Shown: positions 8,160 to 19,436, numbered from the stretch's first letter. The stretch is DNA of 64,000 nucleotides from Acinetobacter guerrae (GCF_009372255.1 NZ_LXGN01000005.1:1-64000), one strand, 5' to 3'. Program-made: numbers and translations. Notes: generated by a model not told the origin, from the letters alone.

Positions 8160-10745
8160 TTAACGCTCAATGCTTTCCTTATTTGATTGTGCTGGCGGCA
8201 ATGGTGCCAGATAAGCAATGACCAACATGATACCTCCAGCACCAATAAATGAAACCACACGAGTTAAGGTTCCACTCTGCGACAAATCAAGTACCACTAG
8301 CTTAATCACCACAATAGCAAGTAAGGCTGCCCCAACAAACCAAAGCTGACGGATTTGACGCTGACTTGAAAAAGTCATTAACACGAAAGCCAAAATTACC
8401 CAAAGTAAAGTTAAGCTAAGTTGTACCGTACCATTCGACCAAATTGTCCAACCCCAAAGAGGTGTTGCCAAATACATATGTAAGGCCCGAACGACAATAC
8501 TGCTAAACACCACTAAGGCAATCAGAATGCTGACTACTTTAGAAAACCATTCTGATGTTTTAAATGAAGCGGTAAAATTATGATGATAAACCATCCACAA
8601 TAATCCAAATAACAAACTTAAGCACAGTAAATCTACAGGATTGAAGATCGGTAAATAATAAGCGACAAAAACCTGATCACTTAAACTCACCATTAACAAC
8701 CAAAACCAAGTCAACGCCCAAACTGAAAACTGATTTAGCATAAGGTCATTTTTTTGCTTAAACAGCCAAATACTATATAAGACAGGGATGACAGCGAAAG
8801 AAAGCAATGCAGCATCTGGCCAAAGTGCTGGGCCTATTATCGCCAAACTTAGCCAAAGTAAAGCTGCCCACCAAGTATTAAACTTCGAATCAATTTGCTG
8901 GGTTTTTTGAATGCCAATCAAGAGCAATGCCAAAGTGGTTGCTGCAATGAAAAAGCTCATTTGCTGTAACGAAGCAATCCAATCAAAATGTGTAAATAGT
9001 CCCTGTTGAATCAACTCTGCAAAGCACAGGCCGATAAGAATGCTCAGAATCATCAACTGCGAAATTTGCCAATCCAAATGTGCGCGTAAATACACCACTC
9101 CAGTAAAGCCAAAATATAAAAGTGCGGCGATCGCCAAATAAGGGCTTAAGCCCTGCCCGTGCCATGTAAAATACTCGACACCTGCCACTGCACCTGAATA
9201 TAAAGCCAGACTCAAAAATAGACTGGCAATAACTGATGAATCCTGACGAGATGATTGATCTCGAAATAAAAAATATGCAGAAATGAATTGTGAAATGGCA
9301 TAAATACTGGTACTTAAAACAGGAAAATGATCATCTGACCAGACTTGATAAAATAAGACAACGGAACTAAGTACGACTAAAAACATCCCCAGATAACGAC
9401 TCAATCGATAACGCTCAGAAACACCCCAAACAATTAAAGCTGTCCCTTGCACCACCCAACCAATTGCTGTCCAGTGCGCCCCTTGATATAACGGAAAAAT
9501 CAGCGCAATAAATGCCACTGCTAAAATAAAAAAACTTTTGGCTAAAATTGATAATTCAGATTGTTTTTGTTTAATCCACCAGCCCAAAGCAGCATAAGTT
9601 CCCCCCAGAAGTGCTGCACCCAAGGTCAGTGCTAGACTTGACTGTTGGACTAAAAAAGCATGTAAGGAAAATCCAAAAATCGGCACACTAAAAATCAAAC
9701 CAACATCGACCAATGGTGGAAGTTGAATATTGGATTGATGGTTCAAGGACGAATCATTTAAGGACTGATCCTTTAAAGAGCGATATTCTTTCTGAATCAG
9801 TTGGCTATAACGTACACTCAGCCAAATAAATAAGGCGATATGCAACCACAAAATAAGATCAAGCGTATGATATTGTGCTGGATTTGCATAGATAACAATG
9901 ACGCTGCCCGCAAGTAATCCTGACGCGAAAAAAGCAATTTGATTGAGTATTTTCCATGGCTTGATAAAATTCATCGCTGCCACAGCCAGATTAATCATCA
10001 AATAGTAACTCAACAAAAAGACACTATCTGGATGCGATTGTGGAATCAATAAAGGTGCAAGATAAGCCATACTTAATGCAAGCATCGATAGATAAACCGC
10101 ATTTTGTTTTAAGCTTAAAGCGACCGTAATAAGCAACAAAGCAGCAAAGCCAACACTTGCGATGCTCAAATTTGCAATCACCGCATAATGATGCGCAAAA
10201 ATTAAAGTCAGGAAAATAATTGCCAGACCTGCACCTTGCAAAGCAACTGCAAATAATGCGTTCTTTTTTCTCAAATAATAGCCAAATACAGTCAATGCAC
10301 CGCCTGTAATGGCAATTCCCAATAATTTAATACTCAAACTCAATTGCCAATGTTCACTGGCAAAACGCAATAACAGCACCACCCCAATCATTAAAATCGC
10401 AATCGCAACTCGCAAAATTGGATTACCATGCATCAGCCAATCCAGTGCTGGTTGCCACCATGCCCGTTTTTGAGATGGTGGATCTAAAGCAAGAGCATCA
10501 TGAGTCTGATCATTCTCTGGCGTTGACAATATTGGTGTATCACCTTGAGATTGAAACCACACAGGCGTTTCCGATTGCTCCAAATGATTCAATTCAATGG
10601 GTTTAAAATCAGAACTCAGTGATGTTTGTTGTATCTTTTTAGGGTTTTCAAGATTTTTTAGGCGCTCATTCATCGAACTCAGCATCTGAATCAGACTAAA
10701 CAACACCAATCCGATTCCAAAAAAAATAGCTGAACTGCTCTGCAA
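8160..10745 (-). CDS. DUF2339 family large multi-pass membrane protein
   Basis: 861 residues. One N-terminal membrane helix (AIFFGIGLVLFSLIQML) is followed by about 75 polar residues with a short coiled-coil start (MNERLKNLENPKK). Then some two dozen hydrophobic segments run to the C-terminus, the DUF2339 architecture. Function is unknown in the family. The start codon appears to be TTG, only three bases after the upstream gene's stop. The next ATG would remove the first membrane helix, so I prefer TTG. Co-transcribed with the small membrane protein upstream. Confidence 0.8.
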   Translation of the reverse strand: MQSSSAIFFGIGLVLFSLIQMLSSMNERLKNLENPKKIQQTSLSSDFKPIELNHLEQSETPVWFQSQGDTPILSTPENDQTHDALALDPPSQKRAWWQPALDWLMHGNPILRVAIAILMIGVVLLLRFASEHWQLSLSIKLLGIAITGGALTVFGYYLRKKNALFAVALQGAGLAIIFLTLIFAHHYAVIANLSIASVGFAALLLITVALSLKQNAVYLSMLALSMAYLAPLLIPQSHPDSVFLLSYYLMINLAVAAMNFIKPWKILNQIAFFASGLLAGSVIVIYANPAQYHTLDLILWLHIALFIWLSVRYSQLIQKEYRSLKDQSLNDSSLNHQSNIQLPPLVDVGLIFSVPIFGFSLHAFLVQQSSLALTLGAALLGGTYAALGWWIKQKQSELSILAKSFFILAVAFIALIFPLYQGAHWTAIGWVVQGTALIVWGVSERYRLSRYLGMFLVVLSSVVLFYQVWSDDHFPVLSTSIYAISQFISAYFLFRDQSSRQDSSVIASLFLSLALYSGAVAGVEYFTWHGQGLSPYLAIAALLYFGFTGVVYLRAHLDWQISQLMILSILIGLCFAELIQQGLFTHFDWIASLQQMSFFIAATTLALLLIGIQKTQQIDSKFNTWWAALLWLSLAIIGPALWPDAALLSFAVIPVLYSIWLFKQKNDLMLNQFSVWALTWFWLLMVSLSDQVFVAYYLPIFNPVDLLCLSLLFGLLWMVYHHNFTASFKTSEWFSKVVSILIALVVFSSIVVRALHMYLATPLWGWTIWSNGTVQLSLTLLWVILAFVLMTFSSQRQIRQLWFVGAALLAIVVIKLVVLDLSQSGTLTRVVSFIGAGGIMLVIAYLAPLPPAQSNKESIER

Positions 10746-10748
10746 ATA

Positions 10749-11012
10749 TTAACCTGCAAGACCAATTAAAGTTCCAAGATATATAGCCCATTGCGGTAAA
10801 TATAAATGACCAACAGATGCAGTCATTTGATATTGCTGTTCAAGCTGTTGAATACGGCGTTCAAAAGCTGTGAATTGTTGTACGATAAAAAATATCAAAA
10901 GTACAATAACAACGGCCACTGCATTTTTGATCTCAAAAGCAAGTGCAACCAATAAAGCGACAGCAAGAATAATGATGATTATCGTGGGGTAATACTTATC
11001 ATTTTTATACAT
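10749..11012 (-). CDS. Small membrane protein upstream of the DUF2339 gene
   Basis: 87 residues: a very hydrophobic stretch at about residues 9-47 that could be two helices, a short amphipathic segment rich in Glu/Gln (AFERRIQQLEQQYQ) that looks like a coiled coil, and a hydrophobic C-terminus. I do not recognise a family. It ends three bases before the DUF2339 start, so translation is probably coupled and the two may form a membrane complex. No clear ribosome site precedes its ATG. Confidence 0.65.
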   Translation of the reverse strand: MYKNDKYYPTIIIIILAVALLVALAFEIKNAVAVVIVLLIFFIVQQFTAFERRIQQLEQQYQMTASVGHLYLPQWAIYLGTLIGLAG

Positions 11013-11160
11013 ATTAAAAAAACAAACTCAGTTATTTTAAAGCTATCTTACCTCATCAAAACATCTGCGTATATTTAGCCACCGTCCCTAAAGGCGAAGT
11101 TCTACATTTTGCTTCATTTTCACGTAGAATAAGACCCAATCGTTCGTAAGGAAGTATTCA

Positions 11161-13923
11161 ATGCCACCATTTGTTTTGGTTGATGGGTCTTATTTTTTAT
11201 TTCGTGCATTTCATGCACTCCCACCGTTGACGACCTCAACAGGATTACAAACCAATGCAATACGTGGTGCTATTTCTGCCATTCAAAAATTGATGCGCCG
11301 CACTCAGCCCACGCATATGGCGGTAATTTTTGATACACCAGAACCCACATTTCGTCATGAACTTTCGCCTATTTATAAGGGCGACCGTCCAAGCATGCCC
11401 GATGAATTGGCACAGCAAATTCCGTATTTACATGCTTTAATTAAAGCGTTAGGCATTCCTTTATACATGCTGCCGGGCGCAGAAGCCGATGATATTATTG
11501 GGACGTTGGCGAAACATGCAGAAAAAGAAGGTCATCAAGTCTTAATTTCGACTGGTGATAAAGACATGGCGCAACTGGTCAACGAAAAAGTCACGCTTGA
11601 AGATAGTTTCAAAGATAAACCCATGGATATTCAAGGTGTTTTTGATAAGTTTGGCGTATGGCCGAACCAGATCATTGATTACCTTACCTTAATGGGTGAT
11701 GCCTCAGATGGCATTATGGGGGTGCCTGGCATCGGTGCTAAAACAGCAGCTAAGCTTTTAACAGAATATGGCTCGATCGGTGGCATTTTAGAAAATGTAG
11801 ATCAAATCAAAGGCAAAGTCGGTCAGAATATTAAAGACAATGCCGATGGTATTGCCATTGATCATCAACTTGCGAGTATCGTCTGCGATCTGGACTTAGG
11901 ACTAACATGGGATGACTTAAAACTACGCGAGCCACATGTCGATACCTTACGTAATCTCTATACTGAACTAGAATTTAGAAATCAGCTTCAATCTTTAGAC
12001 CATCCTAATAATCCTGTTAGCAACAGCTATAAAGAAGCCAACAAAGAAATCGCTAAAGCTGAAAGTGCGCAACCTATTGAAACAGAAGATCAATCTAGCA
12101 TGACCAGTGATGATGATCAGCTCGGTGTTGCCAATTATCATACGATTCTCACCGAAGACGCATGGGATGCCTTATTCAAGCGCATGCAAGCGGAGAAACG
12201 TTTTGCCATTGATACAGAAACCACCAGTCTGGACTATCGTGTTGCCGAAATGGTCGGTTTTTCTATCGCTTTTGATGCTCACGATGCCTATTACATACCA
12301 CTGAAACATGACTATGAAGGCGCACCAGAGCAGCTTGATCGTGAGCAAGTATTGGCACAAATGAAGCCAATTCTGGAAGATGATTCAGTTCAGAAAATTG
12401 GACATCACCTTAAATACGACGCACATATTTTTTCCAATCATGGCATTGACCTTAAAGGTTGGTATTTTGATACTATGCTGGCCTCTTATGTGTTGAACTC
12501 AGTCGCCACACGTCATGGTATGGATGATGTAGCGCGAGTCTACCTAAGTCACTTGACCACAACTTTTGAACAAATTGCAGGAAAAGGCGCAAAACAAAAA
12601 ACCTTTAATCAGATCGAAATTGAAGTTGCTGCACATTATGCTGCCGAAGATGCACATGTCACCTATCGCTTGTATGAAGTTTTGGCAAAAAAACTAAAAG
12701 CCTCCCCTGAGCTTGAAAATATTCTGTATCACATAGAAATGCCTGTGGCATCTATCCTCACTGGTATGGAAGAAGCTGGAATCAAACTTGATCATGCCTT
12801 TTTGGATCAACTCAGCCTCGAATTTACTGAAACCATTGAGGGACTAGAAAATCAGGCGATTGAATTGGCGGGCGAAACATTTAATGTCAGCTCACCTAAA
12901 CAAGTCGGTGAAATTTTATTTGATAAAATGGGGCTAAAAGGCGGCAAAAAAACCGCAACAGGTCAGCACAGCACAGGTGAAAGTATTCTTGAGAAAGTCG
13001 AGCACCCGATTGCTGAAGTAATTTTAGAACATCGTACTTTATCGAAGTTGAAAAACACGTATACCGATCGCTTGGTCGAGCAATCACACAACGAAACGCA
13101 TCGAGTGCATACCAGTTATCATCAGGCATTGACTGCAACTGGTCGTTTATCTTCTTCTGATCCGAACCTACAAAATATTCCCATTCGTGGAGAAATTGGT
13201 CGTCAAATTCGTAAAGCCTTTATCGCTCCTGAAGGTCGCGTATTATTGGCTGCCGATTATTCACAAATCGAATTACGTTTAATGGCACATTTTTCTCAAG
13301 ATGAAGCCCTGCTCGATGCGTTTAAACACGGTCAAGATGTACACCGCCGTACAGCAGCCGAAGTGTTGAATATTCCACTAGAAGAAGTGAACAATGATCA
13401 GCGTCGTCAAGCCAAAGCTGTTAACTTTGGCTTGCTGTATGGAATGTCCGAATTTGGTTTGATTCGTCAACTTGGCTTTACCCGTGAAGAATCACAAAAC
13501 TACATTAAGCAATACTTCCATCGCTATCCGGGTATTTATGAATATATGCAACGTACCCGTCAGGTGGCGTTAGAACAAGGCTTTGTGGAAACCATTTTAG
13601 GTCGTCGTTTATATACGCCAGACATTGATGCCCGAAATATGATGGTGCGTAAAGGTGCAGAACGTGCCGCCATTAATGCGCCATTGCAAGGAAGTGCTGC
13701 GGATATCATTAAACTTGCGATGATTGAAGTTGATAAAATGCTACCAAAGGATCAAGCCGTATTGTTACTTCAAGTCCACGATGAACTCGTATTTGAAGTC
13801 GATGCGGATCTGGCGGATGAACTAGCACCTAAGCTTGCTGAAACCATGCAATCGGTGGTTGAAATCTCTGTACCATTAGTGGTTGAAGTCGGTAAAGGAT
13901 TGAACTGGGAAGAGGCGCATTAA
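11161..13923 (+). CDS. polA: DNA polymerase I
   Basis: 920 residues, full length. It fills gaps in repair and removes Okazaki RNA primers. Residues about 1-290 are the 5'-3' nuclease (LVDGSYFLFRAFHALPPL, then SDGIMGVPGIGAKTAAKLL). Residues about 330-520 are the 3'-5' exonuclease with intact FAIDTETTSLD and the later HYAAEDAHVTYRLY block, so proofreading should be active. The polymerase domain follows with motif A (AADYSQIELRLMAH), motif B (RRQAKAVNFGLLYGM) and motif C (LQVHDELVFEV). AAGGA precedes the ATG. A single-gene transcript is likely, as a strong terminator follows. Confidence 0.98.
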   Translation: MPPFVLVDGSYFLFRAFHALPPLTTSTGLQTNAIRGAISAIQKLMRRTQPTHMAVIFDTPEPTFRHELSPIYKGDRPSMPDELAQQIPYLHALIKALGIPLYMLPGAEADDIIGTLAKHAEKEGHQVLISTGDKDMAQLVNEKVTLEDSFKDKPMDIQGVFDKFGVWPNQIIDYLTLMGDASDGIMGVPGIGAKTAAKLLTEYGSIGGILENVDQIKGKVGQNIKDNADGIAIDHQLASIVCDLDLGLTWDDLKLREPHVDTLRNLYTELEFRNQLQSLDHPNNPVSNSYKEANKEIAKAESAQPIETEDQSSMTSDDDQLGVANYHTILTEDAWDALFKRMQAEKRFAIDTETTSLDYRVAEMVGFSIAFDAHDAYYIPLKHDYEGAPEQLDREQVLAQMKPILEDDSVQKIGHHLKYDAHIFSNHGIDLKGWYFDTMLASYVLNSVATRHGMDDVARVYLSHLTTTFEQIAGKGAKQKTFNQIEIEVAAHYAAEDAHVTYRLYEVLAKKLKASPELENILYHIEMPVASILTGMEEAGIKLDHAFLDQLSLEFTETIEGLENQAIELAGETFNVSSPKQVGEILFDKMGLKGGKKTATGQHSTGESILEKVEHPIAEVILEHRTLSKLKNTYTDRLVEQSHNETHRVHTSYHQALTATGRLSSSDPNLQNIPIRGEIGRQIRKAFIAPEGRVLLAADYSQIELRLMAHFSQDEALLDAFKHGQDVHRRTAAEVLNIPLEEVNNDQRRQAKAVNFGLLYGMSEFGLIRQLGFTREESQNYIKQYFHRYPGIYEYMQRTRQVALEQGFVETILGRRLYTPDIDARNMMVRKGAERAAINAPLQGSAADIIKLAMIEVDKMLPKDQAVLLLQVHDELVFEVDADLADELAPKLAETMQSVVEISVPLVVEVGKGLNWEEAH

Positions 13924-13937
13924 TTTTTTTTCCATAA

Positions 13938-13991
13938 AGATATAGATAAAACAAAAGGCCGATTTAGTCGGCCTTTGTTTTATCTATATCT
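13938..13991. terminator. Long bidirectional terminator between polA and yggT
   Basis: A stem of about 24 bp with one bulged A (AGATATAGATAAAACAAAAG then GCCGA, against its complement ending at 13991) around a 5-base loop. It lies between converging genes and has A- and T-rich flanks on both sides, so it can serve both strands. Confidence 0.85.
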
Positions 13992-14007
13992 AGAATTTAA
14001 ATCAATT

Positions 14008-14574
14008 TTACAATCCAGTCAGCAAGACTTTCGCAACTTCATTCATCAAAATTTCAGCAATATACAAAGCCAAAAATGCAATAATTGGAGAAAGGTCAAT
14101 CATCCCCATATTCGGCAATAAACGACGAAATGGCGCAAGCAAAGGTTCAGCCAATTCCTGAATCACTTCAATATACGGAGAACGTGATTGAGTAAACATC
14201 ACGACCCAGCTCAAAATAATTGTAGCAAAAATCAAATAACGGCAGAAACGGATCAAATCCTGAATCATGGTCACAAAAGTCAAAATCAACAAATGGATCG
14301 GGCTATTCGGCATCGCACCTGATAGATACATCACCCCAAAAATTTTGAGTAAATAAAGCACGATTAAAAGTGCCAATGCCGCTAAATTCACACGACCTTT
14401 TGCCACTGTCGGAAAAATACGGCTAAAGATATCAACAATTTTAGTCGCTTTGACCGTTGATAAAACCACAGGGTTATAAGGACTTACCCCTGTCAACTGC
14501 ATTAAAAAGCGGAAGAAAACCAATAAAATGGCAACATTAATTAAAATACCAAAAATAAGCGCAGAACTCGCCAT
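14008..14574 (-). CDS. yggT: YggT family integral membrane protein
   Basis: 188 residues with two YggT repeats, each carrying hydrophobic helices: about residues 5-28, 60-80, 95-125 and 155-180. The motif SPYNPVVLSTVKATK in the first half and SPYIEVIQELAEPLLAPFRR in the second are the paired repeat signature. The family is linked to osmotic stress and cell division in different bacteria, but a molecular role is not established. It follows proC by 16 bases, the common proC-yggT order. Confidence 0.88.
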   Translation of the reverse strand: MASSALIFGILINVAILLVFFRFLMQLTGVSPYNPVVLSTVKATKIVDIFSRIFPTVAKGRVNLAALALLIVLYLLKIFGVMYLSGAMPNSPIHLLILTFVTMIQDLIRFCRYLIFATIILSWVVMFTQSRSPYIEVIQELAEPLLAPFRRLLPNMGMIDLSPIIAFLALYIAEILMNEVAKVLLTGL

Positions 14575-14590
14575 ACTGTTACTTTCCTAC

Positions 14591-15427
14591 TTAATGGGTC
14601 TTGGTACTGTCACTTAGCTCGTGTGCTAATTCTTGACTACGTTTTTGTGCAGCAGCAAGTGCTGTCTGGATATTTTGGGAAATCTGGGCACGATCAAATA
14701 CGTCCAGTGCTGCTTGCGTTGTACCATTTGGAGAAGTCACATTTTTACGCAATTCAGTAGGAGTATTGGAACTGGTAATTGCCATTTGTGCCGCACCCAA
14801 AGCAGTTTGCAAAGTGAGCGCGGTCGCGACTTTTTCATCCAATCCCATATTCTTTCCTGCACGAATCATACTTTCCATTAAATAGAAAAAGTATGCTGGG
14901 CCTGAACCAGAAACTGCTGTCACAGCATCAATTTGTGCTTCCGAATTTACCCAAATCGTTAAACCCGTTGCAGCCAAAATCTGACTGGCTAAATCACGGT
15001 CTTTCGCTGATACACTTTCATTTGCATATAAACCATGTGCGCCTGTCTGAACCAAAGCAGGTGTATTCGGCATTACACGTACAACTCGATCAGTTCCAGT
15101 CAATGCAGCAATCGTCTCTATTTCTGCTCCAGCAATAATCGAAACAATTAACTTACCTTCAAATAGACCATGTAAAGGCTTTAAAACAGCACCTAAAACT
15201 TGTGGTTTAACTGCTAAAACGACCACATCGGCATTCTTAATGGCTTTTACATTGTCATCAACGGTCTGAATTTCTTTTTCATGCAATAACTGACGAATTG
15301 CTTCGACAGGATCAGACACCATAATCCGAGTTGTTGGTAATCCACGTGCAAGCAAGCCACCAATCAGGGCTTGCGCCATATTACCACCACCAATAAATGT
15401 GATATTTGAATTTAATGTCGCATTCAT
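14591..15427 (-). CDS. proC: Pyrroline-5-carboxylate reductase
   Basis: 278 residues. Last step of proline synthesis: NAD(P)H-dependent reduction of 1-pyrroline-5-carboxylate. The N-terminal Rossmann motif reads FIGGGNMAQALIGGLL, and VVLAVKPQ and VRVMPNTPALVQTG follow. The C-terminal dimerisation domain carries AVSGSGPAYFF and the signature ending in LRKNVTSPNGTTQAAL. The start overlaps the tilS stop by four bases (ATGA), so translation is probably coupled. Confidence 0.97.
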   Translation of the reverse strand: MNATLNSNITFIGGGNMAQALIGGLLARGLPTTRIMVSDPVEAIRQLLHEKEIQTVDDNVKAIKNADVVVLAVKPQVLGAVLKPLHGLFEGKLIVSIIAGAEIETIAALTGTDRVVRVMPNTPALVQTGAHGLYANESVSAKDRDLASQILAATGLTIWVNSEAQIDAVTAVSGSGPAYFFYLMESMIRAGKNMGLDEKVATALTLQTALGAAQMAITSSNTPTELRKNVTSPNGTTQAALDVFDRAQISQNIQTALAAAQKRSQELAHELSDSTKTH

Positions 15428-16803
15428 GAATTATGCTCAACTCGCAAATTGTCTATCTCAAAACTTAAATATGGCAACCAGCCACCAACTTCACAATATC
15501 TTGATTGTGCTAGCCAAAACCCTTTTGGGGTAAAAACCCCTAGCATAACATTATCTATGGCTAATATTTGAATTGTATGACGTAACCACGGCAAAATTTG
15601 TGCTTCTTGTATGGCTTTTTTTAATGGCCAATGCCCAACACGTCCATATAAATGGATTTTTTCACCGCCCTGACGTGAGTGTATCGTTAAGTTTTGCTTT
15701 AATAAATCAGCAGAAAGTCCTATTTCAGTAGATATAATTTTAAACTCACCTGACCACAATTGAATGACTTGCTCAATATCCAGACAAATTTCATAAGCTT
15801 TATGAGGAGAAATTTTCCCAGCTAAATATAATGCTTTATCAATTCGATAAAGTTGTTTTTGATAACGTACATAATAGTGTCCATTCCAATGCAAAGCCGA
15901 CTGGGCATCTGCTTTGGCATTGATCACTTCTTGTTGTAAACGCTCCACCATCTCAAAAGGCGGTCGATAATCTGCCTCTCCTTTCATCCACGCCGATAAA
16001 AGCTGACGCTGCCGAGACAAACTGAGTTGTTGTAACTTTTCTAGATCGACGTGAATGTTATCACCACAGTATTGCATATCTTGGAGTAATACCTCCTGTA
16101 AAATGCTATTAGCATCCTGCATTAAAATACTGGTACGACTCAAGGCTTGCTGCATTTTGGGATAACGTTGTTGCAATAATGGCCAGACGTCTTGACGACA
16201 CCATGCCCGATCATACTGTGTGTCAAAATTAGTCTGATCTTGTACAAATGGCAGATTTAATTGCATCGACCATGACTCAATTTGTTCACGCGATAACGAT
16301 AAAAAAGGCCGCCACAATTGAAAATTTTCCCGATTTTCCAACTCTTGCATGGCAGACAGACCATTTACACCTGCACCTGACAGTAATCGCAGTAAAACAG
16401 TTTCAGCCTGATCCTGTTGATGATGTGCCAAGACTAAAATGTCGTGCTGATCTAAATATTGTTGATATGCAGAATAGCGGGCGTTACGCGCCTGATTTTC
16501 CAGATTGCCTGAAGCGATCTCAACTTTTTGAAGAATGACGGGAATATTAAGTTGCTGTGCATAGTTTTGCACAAATACGCCCCATTCATGGCTGGAAGCT
16601 TGTAACTGATGATCGACATAAATCGCACGAACGCGCGCTGGAAAAACAATCGACATTAAATGCAGCAATAGCATGGAATCCATGCCACCACTGCATCCAA
16701 TTAAAAATGTGGTTTCAGGTGAAAACTGTTCAGCTTGATTTAAGAGGTGAGACCTAAATTTTCGCTGCCAAATTTCATTAAACGCTGGTAACGAGCTTCG
16801 CAT
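15424..16803 (-). CDS. tilS: tRNA(Ile)-lysidine synthase
   Basis: 459 residues. It converts the wobble cytidine of the CAU-anticodon tRNA-Ile to lysidine so that the tRNA reads AUA; essential in bacteria. The PP-loop ATPase motif [11 protein letters not shown] is at about residues 38-48, VDHQLQ follows, and [15 protein letters not shown] is the second active-site block. The TilS substrate-binding and C-terminal domains occupy the rest. The chosen ATG lies inside accA, giving a 64-base overlap. A shorter start would cut the N-terminal helix, so I keep the long one with some doubt. Confidence 0.93.
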   Translation of the reverse strand: MRSSLPAFNEIWQRKFRSHLLNQAEQFSPETTFLIGCSGGMDSMLLLHLMSIVFPARVRAIYVDHQLQASSHEWGVFVQNYAQQLNIPVILQKVEIASGNLENQARNARYSAYQQYLDQHDILVLAHHQQDQAETVLLRLLSGAGVNGLSAMQELENRENFQLWRPFLSLSREQIESWSMQLNLPFVQDQTNFDTQYDRAWCRQDVWPLLQQRYPKMQQALSRTSILMQDANSILQEVLLQDMQYCGDNIHVDLEKLQQLSLSRQRQLLSAWMKGEADYRPPFEMVERLQQEVINAKADAQSALHWNGHYYVRYQKQLYRIDKALYLAGKISPHKAYEICLDIEQVIQLWSGEFKIISTEIGLSADLLKQNLTIHSRQGGEKIHLYGRVGHWPLKKAIQEAQILPWLRHTIQILAIDNVMLGVFTPKGFWLAQSRYCEVGGWLPYLSFEIDNLRVEHNS

Positions 16804-17564
16804 CGTTCATCTGCATCCATCGGTAGCAATTCATCTAGCGCCTGTTTTAACACGACTTGTAGATTTTGCATAACCTGTTCTGGATGTAAATGTGCACCTT
16901 CGCCTTCATCGACGACATATTCTACAATACCGATCTTTTGAAGTTTATCTGCGGTCAATGCCAAAGCATCACTGGCCTGCTCTGCCTTTTCTGCTGTTTT
17001 CCATAAAATAGAGGCACAGCCTTCAGGTGAAATCACCGAATAGATACTATGTGACAACATAATCACACGGTCAGCAACGCCAATACCCAATGCTCCACCA
17101 GAACCACCCTCACCTAATACTGTCGCAATGACAGGCACTTTTAAATGAGATAGTTGCGCCAAGCTCGTTGCAATCGCTTCTGCCTGACCGCGTTCTTCTG
17201 CACCTACACCGGGATATGCTCCCATCGTATCGATAAAGGTAAAAACAGGCAGATTAAAACGTTCCGCCATATCTAGTAAGCGTTGCGATTTACGATAACC
17301 TTCAGGATTCGACATCCCAAAGTTATGTTTTAACTTTTCACGGGTACTACGACCACGATGCTGACCCACCACCATCACTGGGCGGCCTTCAAAACGTGCT
17401 AAACCACCTACCATTGCACCATCGTCACCAAATAGACGATCGCCATGCAAGGCATCAAATTCAGTGAAAATTTCACCGACATAATCTAGAAATTGTGGTC
17501 GATCAGGATGTCGTGCGATTTGCACTGTTTTCCACGCTTTAGACTGAGCAGCTTTACTTTTCAT
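16740..17564 (-). CDS. accA: Acetyl-CoA carboxylase carboxyltransferase alpha subunit
   Basis: 274 residues from the ATG at 17564 ([15 protein letters not shown]). An upstream GTG would add 16 non-conserved residues. AccA pairs with AccD to transfer CO2 from biotin to acetyl-CoA, the first committed step of fatty-acid synthesis. Seen: [56 protein letters not shown] and [17 protein letters not shown]. About 45 residues shorter at the N-terminus than E. coli AccA. accD is not in the window. It heads a run with tilS, proC and yggT. Confidence 0.96.
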   Translation of the reverse strand: MKSKAAQSKAWKTVQIARHPDRPQFLDYVGEIFTEFDALHGDRLFGDDGAMVGGLARFEGRPVMVVGQHRGRSTREKLKHNFGMSNPEGYRKSQRLLDMAERFNLPVFTFIDTMGAYPGVGAEERGQAEAIATSLAQLSHLKVPVIATVLGEGGSGGALGIGVADRVIMLSHSIYSVISPEGCASILWKTAEKAEQASDALALTADKLQKIGIVEYVVDEGEGAHLHPEQVMQNLQVVLKQALDELLPMDADERCEARYQRLMKFGSENLGLTS

Positions 17565-17638
17565 AAGTCGAGTATTATCCCTAAATTGGGGCGTATTGAT
17601 GGCATATCGCACATGCTCAATCGCCCAACCAAGTCGAG

Positions 17639-19159
17639 TTAATCGATAAATTTTTCCGACTGAATATCCAACTCAATGTCCCAATGCTTAAATTGCTCTT
17701 GCTCATCATGCAGATCGGCAACCAGCAACGGCCATTGTTTTGCATCACCAGAAACACTAAGTTGCCATTGTTGACTATTTAGTACTGTCAATTCAATGGC
17801 AGGAAGCATCTGATCACTTCGGCTGTGATTGAGTAAAACAGCCAAACGCAACAATAGACAAAGATAGGCTAATTTAATGCCACCACCTTTTAAAACGTCC
17901 TGTTTAGCGTCATTACGCAATTTTCGGCGATGATACGCAACCAACAAAGAGAGATGATTTTGGTCAATTTGTGAGAAACCCGGAATGTCCGAATGTTGCA
18001 ATAAGTATGCACCATGACGATGATAACCACCGTGACTAATCGCCAAACCTATTTCATGCAGATAGGCAGCGCGACGTAATAAATCACTGTCTTCACTACT
18101 TAAATCTAGTTGCTGTGCCACATCATCAAACAATTGCTGTGCAGTACTGACTACACGTTCTGCCTGCTTTAGATCGGCGTTATAACGTCCCATTAGTGCT
18201 TGCACACTTCGATCACGAATATCTTCGTGCTTAAAACGTCCAAGTAGGTCATACATGACCCCTTCACGTAACGCACCATCTGAATATGCTAGTTTATCGA
18301 TATTTAAAACATCAAAAACTGCATATAAAATCGCAAGACCTGCTGGCAAAACTGCTCGCCGATCATCTTTTAAACCTTCAAAATCAATCTCGGCGCTATG
18401 CTTGAATTTGAGCAATTTATCTTTGAGTTTTTCTAGCCCTTCACGTGTGACATTTTCCTGCTCATCACTCAAGCCTAAATTAACCATAATTTGCTTGGCA
18501 GCTTTAATGGTGCCAGAAGAACCAACAACAGTGTCCCATCCTTCAGCTTTATAGGTATTGGCAATTGCGGATAACTCTTTGCGTGCCGCTGTGACAGCCT
18601 TATCAAAAATTTTAGGGCTAATATCGCCTTCAGGAAAAAATGCTTTGGTGTAAGCAACACAACCCATTTGTAAAGATTCGGTTTGAATTGGCTCGAACTC
18701 TTCACCAATAATTAACTCTGTTGAACCACCACCAATATCAATCACTAATCTGCGACCACCATTCGCCATGGTATGCGAGACGCCCAAATAAATTAAACGA
18801 GCTTCTTCACGACCCGCAATAATTTCGATGGGTTTAGGTAATATTTCAGCCGCTTTTTGAATAAATTCATGACCATTTTTGGCCTGACGTAAAGCATTGG
18901 TCGCGACAATACGCAAACGGTTCGGCTGTACCGACCCCAAACGCCCGACAAAACGGGCCAGACACGCCAAACCGCGCTGTTGTGCGGCTTCAGTCAAATT
19001 TTTATTTTCATCAAGGCCTGCCGCCAATTGCACTTTTTCTGACATTGAAGCGACTTTTTTGACTTCACCATGATCAACACGTGCAATGGCTAAATGGAAG
19101 CTATTCGATCCCATGTCGATGGCAGCAAGTAATTCTTCATCAATTAAAAAATCAGCCAT
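17639..19159 (-). CDS. ppx: Exopolyphosphatase (Ppx/GppA family)
   Basis: 506 residues. It removes terminal phosphates from polyphosphate. The actin-like ATPase fold shows [17 protein letters not shown] at the N-terminus, the phosphate loop [15 protein letters not shown] near residue 140 and [14 protein letters not shown]-terminal HD-like helical domain follows ([21 protein letters not shown]). The length fits Ppx better than the shorter Ppx2 forms. It lies 74 bases upstream of accA on the same strand and faces trxA across 277 bases. Confidence 0.92.
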   Translation of the reverse strand: MADFLIDEELLAAIDMGSNSFHLAIARVDHGEVKKVASMSEKVQLAAGLDENKNLTEAAQQRGLACLARFVGRLGSVQPNRLRIVATNALRQAKNGHEFIQKAAEILPKPIEIIAGREEARLIYLGVSHTMANGGRRLVIDIGGGSTELIIGEEFEPIQTESLQMGCVAYTKAFFPEGDISPKIFDKAVTAARKELSAIANTYKAEGWDTVVGSSGTIKAAKQIMVNLGLSDEQENVTREGLEKLKDKLLKFKHSAEIDFEGLKDDRRAVLPAGLAILYAVFDVLNIDKLAYSDGALREGVMYDLLGRFKHEDIRDRSVQALMGRYNADLKQAERVVSTAQQLFDDVAQQLDLSSEDSDLLRRAAYLHEIGLAISHGGYHRHGAYLLQHSDIPGFSQIDQNHLSLLVAYHRRKLRNDAKQDVLKGGGIKLAYLCLLLRLAVLLNHSRSDQMLPAIELTVLNSQQWQLSVSGDAKQWPLLVADLHDEQEQFKHWDIELDIQSEKFID

Positions 19160-19257
19160 TGAAACTAACCCCTACAGAATTGTCGCTTAGAGTAATTCAC
19201 ATACATGCAATTGAAAAGTCATTTTTGCCAAACAGTTGGCTGCTTTAATATAAAAAT

Positions 19258-19274
19258 AATGCTGATTCAGCATT
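19258..19274. promoter_or_regulatory. Palindrome in the ppx-trxA divergent region
   Basis: AATGCTGA, one base, then TCAGCATT: an 8-bp perfect inverted repeat midway between the divergent ppx and trxA starts. The symmetry suits a dimeric regulator, but no family is identified. Confidence 0.35.
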
Positions 19275-19436
19275 GCTTGTCACGATTAATAGCATTGTCA
19301 ACATCTATTAGACAAAGTAATCGAATCCTTGAATAATGTAAAACAACCCTTACATTGACCTAGAAGGCTATGTAATACTTTATGCCGATAGATTTACTCA
19401 ACCTTCTAAAAAATTTTTAAAAATCGGAGCAAGCTT

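Noticed and set aside
16740..16803. 64-base overlap of tilS and accA as a sign of a frameshift
   Set aside because: Both genes read through intact with their full family motifs, so the overlap is a start-site question only.
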